The notes beneath the pieces were generated by a model that was not told the origin of the DNA, did not search any database, and saw only the letters and a program-made list of their open reading frames with translations. Both the position numbers and the translations under genes were made by a program. A DNA stretch of 44,345 nucleotides from Lentisphaerae bacterium ADurb.Bin242. Lineage in GTDB: Bacteria > Verrucomicrobiota > Lentisphaeria > Victivallales > UBA1829. This document shows, piece after piece, positions 25,901-34,000 of this stretch. The number at the start of each line of letters is the position of its first letter. The stretch's first letter is position 1. The DNA lies in assembly GCA_002069785.1 (NCBI GenBank), contig MWCA01000050.1, positions 1 to 44,345 on the forward strand, written 5' to 3'.

Positions 25901-28417
25901 ATGAACAAGAAAATCATGTTTGGAAGTTTTCTCAGGTTCGCCGCGCATGGAATGCTCGCCGCCGGATGCTGGACAGCCGCCTTATGCGGGTACAATGCGG
26001 AAGCGGCTCCGGAAGAGAATACCCTGGTGCTTTCCCGGAACGGAAAAATGTGCTGCAATGTGGTGATGCCGTCGCAGCCGGAACTTGTTGAGGTTACCGC
26101 GGGAGAAGAACTCTGCGCCTATCTGGCAAAGGCGGCGGGGGCGCCTGTGGCAACACGTTCCACCGCGCCTCTCCCCGGGGCAGTCAACATTTATCTCGGG
26201 ACAGTGGACCGCAAGGAACTCGCCTCGAAGTTCGCGCCCGGGACGGTCAAAGCTCTGAAAGGGGATGGCTATGCGCTGCGCGCCGGACCCGACGGCATCT
26301 ATATTCTCGGCAACAACCCGAACGGCGTCCTGTATGGCGTCTACGGCTTTCTGAAAAAGAATATCGGATTGCGCTGGTTCCACCCGGGGCCGGACGGCGA
26401 ATACTGTCCGAGCACGCCGGACATCCGCATCGGGTACTTTGAGAAATACAGCAATCCATCCTTTGCGTACAGATGGCCGGGCGGGGATCTGAACCGCGCG
26501 AACTCCAACGAGCAGGCAAAATGGCATGTCAGAAACGGACTCCAGCTGGACGCTCCGAAGTGGATGTACGTGACCACCGACCGGTTTATCAAAACCGAGA
26601 CGATGCGCCGCCCGCATCTTCTTTCCGCCGGAGGCGGCCATGAACTTTCCGATTTGGTCTGCAAGAGAGCCGAGCGGGAAAAACTTTTCAAGGAACATCC
26701 GGAATATTTCGGAATGTTCCGCGGCAAACGCATCCTGAAATACTGGGCGGTACAGCCCTGTCTCTCCAATCCGGAAGTCTTTGAGCGGATCTATCAGGGG
26801 GTCAAGGAGACTCTGATGACGTATCCGCGCGGCGGCACACACACCATCGGAACGGATGATACTCCGCAGTTCTGCGAGTGTCCGGAGTGCAGTAAAGGGG
26901 TCCCGCCGGAAGAAGCGAACAATGAGCTTACCAGCACAAAATTCTATACCTTTGTTCAGAAAATCAAGGACAGACTCAAAAAAGAACGTGTTCCGGGACA
27001 GCTGAATGCATGGGGCTATCATGGGTATGTGAAACCGCCCATGGGAAAGGTCAGGGTGGATCCGTCTGTCAGGATCCATTTTCATGCCTTCGGGCACTGC
27101 CACACCCATGCGCTTGATGATCCGAACTGCCCCAACAACGTCAATTTTCTCAGTATCATCAGGGCATGGCAGAAACAGGGGATCTCCATGCAGTTCAACG
27201 AGGTAACCTCCTGTCTGCCCCAGGGCTGCGACGGGGCCGATATGTGCAATGATCCCGCTTGTCACGGTGTGGAATATCTGCCCATGGAACGCCGCACCGC
27301 CCAGACCTTGCGTCTGTATCGGGATATGAAAGTCAACGGCGTCACCCAGTTCATGAGTCCTTACGACATCACGTACCGGGGGAAGATTTTCTTGAAAAAC
27401 AGACGCAATACCGATATGCCGATGTCCATGTGGCATCATAATTACACCCTTGCCCAGTATCTGTGGGACGCGGATACCGACTTCGACACTTTCTTTGAGG
27501 ATACCGGGAGCAAGTTCTACGGCCCGGGCTGGCCCGCGATGAAGGGACTCCGTCTCAAATTGTATGATCTCTTTGAGAACGGACCGCATATGTTCAGCGG
27601 CGTTCCCAATGAGGCCCTTGCGGATATGCTGCTTCAGAAGCCGGGGTCTGAAAAGGAGATCGAAGCCCTTTTTGAGGAAGCGGAAAGACTTGCGGCAAAA
27701 GACCCGCTCCGCCTGAAAAGAATCAAACTTGAGCGGGACTACTACCGTGAAAGCATTTATAAGATGTTCCAGAGGGTCAAACTGAACCGGCGTCCGGATA
27801 CCATCATGACCCAAACCCGGGCAGCGATCGTACCCGATGGGGAACTTGACGAGGCGATCTGGAAAAAAGCCCCGATCGTCACGGACTTCAGAAGGACGAA
27901 GGACGGTCAGGTGCAGAAACCGGAATTTCAGGTCGCCGCCAAAGCGCTTTATGATGATGAATACCTCTATTTGGGAATCGAGACGAAAGACCCGGCGGCG
28001 CCGAGCCTGGCCGCGTATGAAAAGAAACCCTCCCTCAAAATCTATCATGACGCTTATCTGGATATTTTCATCAAGGCGCCGGACGGCGGGGACTTCTATT
28101 ATCAGATCACAATCAACCTGGCGGGGACTTGTCTGGAGTACAAACGGAACAGCGGCGCGCTGGGTACGCCGACGGCGCTTGGCGTGAAGGTGAAAACAAA
28201 AGTGCTCTCCGATCGGGTATGTTACGAAATCGCCATTCCGGTCAAGGCCTTGAATGGAGCAAATGCTCCCGGAAAACAGTGGAAGATCAATATCGGCTGG
28301 GCGCCGCGGCTGGATCGGGATACCGCTGCGGATAAGACGAGAGACGCGGTCTGTCTGGGTACGACCTTCCATCTTTCCTACATGAACTTTGTCTGCGGAA
28401 AACAGACGGTCAAATAA
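25901..28417 (+). CDS. Secreted DUF4838 protein (locus B, second copy)
   Basis: 838 residues; signal peptide about 1-36. Same plan as the preceding gene, 38 nt downstream: N-terminal beta/alpha domain (LRWFHPGPDGEYCP), DUF4838 barrel with FCECPEC (C325, C327, C330), HAFGHCHTH and LDDPNC, and a CBM9-like C-terminal domain (about 645-835, IVPDGELDEAIWKKAP). It lacks the last jelly-roll domain found in the other two copies. The first Cys of the HGRC motif is replaced by His. The pair looks like an old tandem duplication with divergence. AGGAG lies 10 nt before ATG. Confidence 0.88.
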   Translation: MNKKIMFGSFLRFAAHGMLAAGCWTAALCGYNAEAAPEENTLVLSRNGKMCCNVVMPSQPELVEVTAGEELCAYLAKAAGAPVATRSTAPLPGAVNIYLGTVDRKELASKFAPGTVKALKGDGYALRAGPDGIYILGNNPNGVLYGVYGFLKKNIGLRWFHPGPDGEYCPSTPDIRIGYFEKYSNPSFAYRWPGGDLNRANSNEQAKWHVRNGLQLDAPKWMYVTTDRFIKTETMRRPHLLSAGGGHELSDLVCKRAEREKLFKEHPEYFGMFRGKRILKYWAVQPCLSNPEVFERIYQGVKETLMTYPRGGTHTIGTDDTPQFCECPECSKGVPPEEANNELTSTKFYTFVQKIKDRLKKERVPGQLNAWGYHGYVKPPMGKVRVDPSVRIHFHAFGHCHTHALDDPNCPNNVNFLSIIRAWQKQGISMQFNEVTSCLPQGCDGADMCNDPACHGVEYLPMERRTAQTLRLYRDMKVNGVTQFMSPYDITYRGKIFLKNRRNTDMPMSMWHHNYTLAQYLWDADTDFDTFFEDTGSKFYGPGWPAMKGLRLKLYDLFENGPHMFSGVPNEALADMLLQKPGSEKEIEALFEEAERLAAKDPLRLKRIKLERDYYRESIYKMFQRVKLNRRPDTIMTQTRAAIVPDGELDEAIWKKAPIVTDFRRTKDGQVQKPEFQVAAKALYDDEYLYLGIETKDPAAPSLAAYEKKPSLKIYHDAYLDIFIKAPDGGDFYYQITINLAGTCLEYKRNSGALGTPTALGVKVKTKVLSDRVCYEIAIPVKALNGANAPGKQWKINIGWAPRLDRDTAADKTRDAVCLGTTFHLSYMNFVCGKQTVK

Positions 28418-28434
28418 CGGAAAGACTGGATTCC

Positions 28435-28529
28435 ATGAAGTTTGTGAGAATTGACAACGGCAGGATCCCTGGGATGCGGAAAAGACAGAGGTGCCCTTCA
28501 TGCTGGATCTGCGCATGTCCGAGTGGTGA
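28435..28529 (+). pseudogene. Short 3'-end remnant of an unidentified gene
   Basis: A piece reading MKFVRIDNGR and, after a frame change, WDAEKTEVPFMLDLRMSEW followed by a stop. The composition is protein-like and the stop is in place, but there is no complete frame. It may be the tail of a lost glycan enzyme gene. I do not recognise the family. Confidence 0.3.
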
Positions 28530-28574
28530 AGATACCATGATTTTCAGCGGAAAAATCAAAAGAATTCATTTTTA

Positions 28575-28595
28575 TCCGTAAAAAGGTTTTACGGA
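28575..28595. promoter_or_regulatory. Perfect 9-bp palindrome with 3-nt centre
   Basis: TCCGTAAAA (28575-28583), AGG, TTTTACGGA (28587-28595). It lies between the second DUF4838 gene and the sialidase remnant. It could be an operator of a dimeric regulator or the hairpin of a weak terminator; no T tract follows on the plus strand. Confidence 0.45.
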
Positions 28596-28664
28596 CATGA
28601 GTAACATTAAAACAGCCGGATCAAATCATGATATTTGAATCGGGCTCTTAAGGAGATCTCTTTT

Positions 28665-29012
28665 ATGCGACTGCAATATGACGATAAAAAAAGCAATATT
28701 CTTGAATCAATACTTCCCCACATCCGACCTGTTGAGCGGCGCGTTCGATCCTGATAATCTGCCGAAAATACCGGGGATGATGGATTCTGTGGTTCAAATG
28801 CCCGATGCGGAATATCAATTTCTGCATGAAGCGGCCATTATGGAATATCATGGAGTGCTTTTGCTTCCTGGTATGACTGCCCCCAAAACGAACTGAAGGA
28901 ACAGACTCCCATCCGGGGACGCCGTTCAAGCGATGGCGGACGCACCTGGAGCAAAGCGGAAGTCATTGCGGAAGACCCGAATTGCAAACTGATGTATTGT
29001 CCTCTCTCTTGA
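28665..29012 (+). pseudogene. Frameshifted and 3'-truncated sialidase (BNR/Asp-box) gene
   Basis: AAGGAG at 28650-28655 precedes an ATG at 28665. The frame from 28678 reads FLNQYFPTSDLLSG and later LHEAAIMEYHGVLL. One missing T near 28859-28862 shifts it; the other frame continues ASWYDCPQNELKEQTPI, then RRSSDGGRTWSKAEV, stopping at 29012. SSDGGRTW is an Asp box (S-x-D-x-G-x-T-W), and the order VLFASWYDCP then RGRRSSDGG fits exo-sialidase-type beta-propellers. Only about 115 of 350 or more residues remain, so it is inactive. An A7 run near 28685 may hold a second frameshift. It suggests the ancestral locus also handled sialylated or similar glycans. Confidence 0.75.
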
Positions 29013-29036
29013 TTTTTTTACATTTGGGTTTATAGT
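29009..29036 (+). promoter_or_regulatory. Promoter of the nucleotidyltransferase pair
   Basis: TTGATT (29009-29014), 16 nt, TATAGT (29031-29036), 24 nt before the first gene of the pair. It overlaps the stop codon of the truncated sialidase frame. Confidence 0.55.
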
Positions 29037-29059
29037 TACGGATTGGATGAGGTGCGATA

Positions 29060-29248
29060 ATGGATATTCGTGAACAGAAAATCAGACTCTGGTTGAAGAA
29101 TCCTCCGAAAATGCAATTTCCGGAGCCCCTCAATCTGCCGAAATTTTCGCCGATGTCGTTTCGGAATTACGACGAAATGAATGCGTGGAAACGCGAATAT
29201 TTGAAGCGGATTGCCGCACAGGGAGGCATCAAATGGAAGTTCTCCTGA
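29060..29248 (+). CDS. Small partner protein of the nucleotidyltransferase (possible antitoxin)
   Basis: 62 residues, basic and Pro-rich (KNPPKMQFPEPLNLPKFSP) with a helical end (YDEMNAWKREYLKRIAAQGG). GAGG lies 7 nt before ATG. It overlaps the next gene by 16 nt, so the two are translationally coupled. Small proteins like this commonly precede AbiEii/DUF6036-type nucleotidyltransferases, where the first gene may act as antitoxin or adaptor. No helix-turn-helix is seen. The pair is known by context only; function is not established. Confidence 0.6.
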   Translation: MDIREQKIRLWLKNPPKMQFPEPLNLPKFSPMSFRNYDEMNAWKREYLKRIAAQGGIKWKFS

Positions 29249-29697
29249 AGAGGCTGAATGATGCCGGGGTTCGTTACGTGGTCATCGGCGGACAGGCCAT
29301 GCTTCAGGAGGGCATGCCCCGGTTTACACTCGATTGGGATCTGTTCATCCCGCCTCGCGATTCCATGAATTTCGCAAAAATCAACGAAACGCTTGCCGAT
29401 GAATTGGACATGGAACTGGTTCCGTTTGATCCGAAGTCCGGGGAAGGTTTCATACAAACCTACCAGACCCGGCACGGGATTATCCAATTTCATCAGGCCT
29501 TGCCGGGACTTCCGGAATTCGATCTTGTAGAATCACGTTCCGTAATCCATGATTATCGGGGCGTCCCGGTCAAATACCTTTGTCTGGACGATCTGTTGAG
29601 TTCAAAAATTGCCATATCTCGTGACAAAGATTCCGATGACATTCTATTTCTGCGGATGAAGAAAGCCGCAGAAAACAAACAGAACCAGACCCGCTGA
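29233..29697 (+). CDS. AbiEii/DUF6036-like nucleotidyltransferase
   Basis: 154 residues. A minimal nucleotidyltransferase fold: YVVIGGQAMLQEG (G19-G20), then FTLDWDLFIPP with the metal-binding D34-x-D36, and a C-terminal LDDLLSSKIAISRDKDSDD with the K...KDxxD pattern of the AbiEii group. Relatives act as toxins that modify tRNA or proteins, or as resistance-type enzymes. The start at 29233 follows AGGCATCAA weakly and depends on coupling to the upstream gene. It lies exactly where a sialidase gene is broken off, so it arrived by insertion or replacement. All catalytic residues of this short form appear intact. Confidence 0.75.
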   Translation: MEVLLKRLNDAGVRYVVIGGQAMLQEGMPRFTLDWDLFIPPRDSMNFAKINETLADELDMELVPFDPKSGEGFIQTYQTRHGIIQFHQALPGLPEFDLVESRSVIHDYRGVPVKYLCLDDLLSSKIAISRDKDSDDILFLRMKKAAENKQNQTR

Positions 29698-30151
29698 CCA
29701 TCCGGTTTGTTTTCGTTCACTTCGACCATTCTTGCGTCCTCCTTGAATTGGATTAAATGGGGTTTTCTTTTTAACGATCCCTCCGCCTCACAGTGCAGGG
29801 CAAACTCCATCGTTTCTTCCGGTCCGCCAACCGGGAGCTCCCATGGTTGACTTCAATAGAGCGAAAAAAGAAAATTCAAGACTAAAACGAATACAAAATC
29901 AGGAAATACGAGTACAGAATGCAATTATTCTGAATTTCAGACAATATGGCATCTTGCAAAAATCATCACTTTGAAATAAAATAAGACTTGGAGAATAATG
30001 GGAAAGTGTGAAGCGGATGGATTGATGAGCATTTCCGGACGGGAAGGAAGAGTTGTATCGTAATCAGTTCCCTCGGACATATCCAAAACGTTTCCTGGAA
30101 GGAGGCCTATGAAAAATGAATACATTGCAAATTAATGAAATGGAGGGAAAA
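29698..30151. other. Spacer with a possible truncated minus-strand gene start
   Basis: About 450 nt. On the minus strand AAGGAGG followed 7 nt later by an ATG near 29733 begins MVEVNENKPDG and then runs antisense into the nucleotidyltransferase; it looks like the first codons of a gene cut off by the module's arrival. On the plus strand the right part carries the promoter of the next operon and an inverted repeat CAGAAT-N6-ATTCTG at 29915-29932. Nothing else is recognisable. Confidence 0.4.
29954..29982 (+). promoter_or_regulatory. Promoter of the locus C operon
   Basis: TTGCAA (29954-29959), 17 nt, TAAAAT (29977-29982). The -35 box is the same as that of the locus B regulator. It would give a 5' leader of about 160 nt before the pseudopilin gene; that leader contains a tiny frame of eight codons (30109-30135). 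Confidence 0.5.
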
Positions 30152-30985
30152 ATGAAATCCGAAACATCCAATCATCCCCTGTACCCGGAATCGAAGAGGG
30201 GTGTAAAATTTACTTTAATCGAACTTCTGTTTGTAATTTCGATCATTGCGATTCTGGCGGGAATGCTTCTGCCGGCATTGGCGCGGGTCCGCGCTACCGC
30301 CCAGGGAATTTTATGCAGGAACAACCTGAAACAAATCGGACTCGCGCAGTCCGGCTATTCAAATGACTATCAGGAATGGATTGTGCCATGTTTCGGAATC
30401 GGAAGTGAAGAACAGATACGGATATGGTATGGCAAACTTGCCGGATACAAGGGATGCACGGGCGGATACGGAATCAAATATTTTCCAAAGACATGGAACA
30501 GCGCTCTCGGCGCGAATGTGGTTCCATGGGAGAAAAACAAGTCTCTTCTCTGTCCGGCGCAGAGCATGGATGTTCAATTCTCGTTCGGGCACTATGGCGT
30601 GAACGCGGTTCTTGCGGGGGACACGGATACAAACGCCCCGGAGATCGGAAGCATTCGCAAGATTACATGCCTGACTCAATCTTCCATTGCACTGTTTGCT
30701 GGAGATACGGTGAATTCACAACATCGAAGAATTTTAACGCCCAAAAACTTTTCCTATCGGCACGGAACCAAGGAACCGAGAGCCCCTAAAGATTCCTCCG
30801 GGAGTATCACTCCATATGGTGCCGGCAGCGCCAACCGGCTGTTTATGGATGGCCATGTTGAAAGCAACACTTACTATCTGATTGCCGCCGAGCCGTTATC
30901 TCCCGAAACTTCCGGATGGTCATATCGCGCATTCCAGCGAGGGTGGGATATCCGGAAATCCGGCGTTTACATGAACGATTTGTAA
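30152..30985 (+). CDS. H-X9-DG pseudopilin-like protein, head of locus C operon
   Basis: 277 residues from the ATG at 30152, chosen because GGAGGG lies 4-5 nt upstream; an in-frame ATG at 30116 adds 12 residues. Leader of 19 residues (ends RGVK), then F20-T-L-I-E24 and the hydrophobic helix [19 protein letters not shown]. The residue before the cut is Lys19, not Gly. [19 protein letters not shown] follows, and MDGH near the C-terminus is the H-X9-DG-type end. It precedes the GH42-like gene by 18 nt. Role presumably as for the other two pseudopilins in this window; not proven. Confidence 0.88.
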   Translation: MKSETSNHPLYPESKRGVKFTLIELLFVISIIAILAGMLLPALARVRATAQGILCRNNLKQIGLAQSGYSNDYQEWIVPCFGIGSEEQIRIWYGKLAGYKGCTGGYGIKYFPKTWNSALGANVVPWEKNKSLLCPAQSMDVQFSFGHYGVNAVLAGDTDTNAPEIGSIRKITCLTQSSIALFAGDTVNSQHRRILTPKNFSYRHGTKEPRAPKDSSGSITPYGAGSANRLFMDGHVESNTYYLIAAEPLSPETSGWSYRAFQRGWDIRKSGVYMNDL

Positions 30986-31003
30986 GGTTTCAAGGAGATG
31001 ACT

Positions 31004-34000
31004 ATGACAATCCACCGCTGGATAGGAGTGTTTTTCCTGCCGTTTCTCCTGACCGCCGCAGAGGTTGCACGCGAAGGAGAAATTGTCCGGTTGAGCAATC
31101 ATAAGATGATCGTGGAAGTGAATCTTGCCCGAGGAGGGCGGGTGTCGCGTTTGCTCGATAAACGTTCCGGCGTGGAAATGACGAAACTTACTGTTTCGCC
31201 CGGCGGAAGCGGACTGTTTGCGGACTGTTTTCACAACCCCGATACAAACCAGTCAAACCGGAAATATGAAAACAGTCGGTACAAATTCATCTCCATGAAA
31301 AGCGGGGAAGAAGCGGTTCTGACCGCGGAGAGTCCGGAAGGGCTGCCTCTTGCCGTCCGGAAGACGTTTATCCTGCCGGACAATTCCGACACGCTGCATG
31401 TGAATTACGAACTGACCAATCCCGGGGAGAAAGACCTGACAGGATGTTTCCGCTCGATGAATGCGTTTTCATTCAACGGGGAAAAACAATATACGATTCA
31501 ATTTTCCGAAGGTGACTACAGCAACGACTGGAAGCCTTCCGGAAAAATCCGGAAAAACGAACTGGTCTATCTTCCCTCGGAAGGGAAGGCGGGCGATCAT
31601 TTCATCCGGACGCCGGAACGGGATTACGTTTCCGTGAAAGGAACAAAGTGCGCGGCCGTCCTGACCGTTCCGTTTTCCGTGCTGGACTTCTTTTATTCAT
31701 GGATGTCGTCAAGTCCGGACGGCATGGCGGTCGTGGACTGGTTTTCCACACCGTTTCAGTTGAAGCCGTTGTCGAAAGGAAAAGCCGAGGCCGTGCTTCA
31801 CTCGGTATTGGCCGATCCGCTTCAGGATTACAAGTTCAAATTCAGCATGTCGGTACGGCTGATCGATCCGAAGAATTTCGTGTATGAAACATATCGCGGA
31901 AAGTCGGCAGAAGCCAAATCGACGAAATTCCGTCCTGTTTCCGAAGAAACTCCCATGCAGGAAGATTTCCGGACTCCCGCGCTGGTCTGGAACCCGCGTC
32001 CGAAAAGTAAAATCCGTCTTCTGGCCGTTGCCGCGGCTCATGGCAATCTGGAAATGGGCGAACTGAACCGTCGTTTGAATACGGAGATGAGCCTGGTAGA
32101 TACCTCCAATACCTCCGCCTTCCGGCCGACGCCCTACTTCGGATGGGAAATCCCGATGCCGGACACTCTTCTCCGTCCGGCCTTGAAGAAAAACCCGGAA
32201 GTGATCCTGATATGCGGACACCATGAAAAAGCCGTCCCGAAGGATATTGTACGCTCCATAGAGGAACAAGTCGAAAAGGGCGCGGGATTCATTTATGTTT
32301 CGGAAAACAACGATTTTCCATCGCTGATTCCGAAGTCAGGGGGAACCGAACTCGCGCCGTCGGTTTATCCGGGAGTCCTTGCCGGGAAACTGCCGTCATT
32401 CGGACGCGTGTTCGAATTTGTCCGCGGCAACGGCAAGGTGATCTGGGTCAGATTCAATATGTGCCCGAAAGGCACGGAATGGGTTCGGGAATCGCGGGCG
32501 GTGATTCCGTATGTGAATCCCGTGCCGGAACACTTCCCGTATTGGGAGTATTATTTCTCATTTTACGGCAAACTGTTCCGGTATGCCGCCGGACGGAGTA
32601 CTCCGGCAAGGATCGTGTCGGCTTCGGCGGATGGCAATGAAGCCGTGCTTGAAATTGAATCGGAGAAAAGCATCCCGGATGCGCAAATTGCTCTGACGCT
32701 GGACAATCCGGTCAAACGCCTGGAAAAATTCGCGCAATGGAACGGGGCGCTGAAAAAAGGAAAGAACCGGATTGTGCTCAAACTGCCGCAGGACACCTTT
32801 CTCCTGGATGGAGAATATTTCCTGAACTTTTTCCTTTCGACTCCGGAAAATACATTGGACTGGTTCAGTACTGTCAGAAAACAGGAAGGCGCGGACGCCA
32901 TTGCGGAATTGACGCCGGACCCCTCCGTCTATGAGAAAACGGAAGTCGTTACAGGAAAAGTGAAACTCAAAGGTTCGGGGTATCTGATGCTCCGGCTGCG
33001 GGAGGCGGCGACCGGACGGGTTGCCGCAAAACAGAGCGTTCCGGACGCAAAGGGGGAGGTGCCGTTTCGCCTGAAGCGGGACCTGTGTTCAAGTGAAAAA
33101 CTGTATGATGTGGAAGCGGAACTGACCGACGGGAAAGGACGGCTGGTATCGCGCAGGGTCAAAAGCGTGCTCATGAAACCGGACAAAGCTCCGGAAGTGA
33201 TTCGTACGCTGCTCTGGGGATCGCATGTGGCAAGCTGGCGGGAATTGCTGCTTGACAGGGAGCTGGCGGAAACCGGCACTCTCATTCGGATGGCTCCCAG
33301 GGCCGCTTCGAAGGACCTCGGGGAAATCCGGTGCGAATCGGAAAGCGTGAGGCGGGCCGGAATGGAATATGGAATTCTCGGAGTGGAACATGTCATTTGC
33401 GGGGGAGCCCGTACCGACACCTCGGCGATCCGCACGCCGTGTTTGCGCGACCCCGCCTATCTTGAAAGAATCCGGGCCCGTGCGCAAGCCGTCGGAAAGA
33501 ACATGCGCGCGACGCTGACGGAACTCTGCTGGATTTCGGATGAAATCACCCTCGGCCGCTATTTCAATACACCGCATGATCTCTGTCAGTCAAAATACTG
33601 CCTGGCGGCTTTTCGCGAGGTCTTGAAGAAAAAATACGGAGACGATCTGGCCCGTCTGAACCGGAACTGGAAAAGTTCATTTGAAAGCTGGGACAATGTG
33701 CATCCGCTGACGTATGCCGAATCGGTCAAGGTGGACAATTTCGCTTCCTGGATGGAACACCGCACTTTCATGATGACGAATCTTACACACTTCCTGGAAA
33801 CAATTGCCGGGGAAATACAGGCAGCGGCGCCCGGCAGCGAAGTGGGAGTATCCGGGATGGAAATGACCAGACTCTATCAGGGGTACGATCTGCCGGCAAC
33901 CATGCCGTTCCTGAAAATCTCGTGCTACTATCAGACGCCGTTTTCCCAGGACGTGATCCGGAGTTATTCCACGGTCTCGCACCGGATCGGCTCGTGGACG

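Noticed and set aside
22980..28417. The two DUF4838 genes as a recent duplication
   Set aside because: They share domain plan and short motifs (PGPDGEYCP) but differ widely elsewhere, so the duplication, if any, is old.
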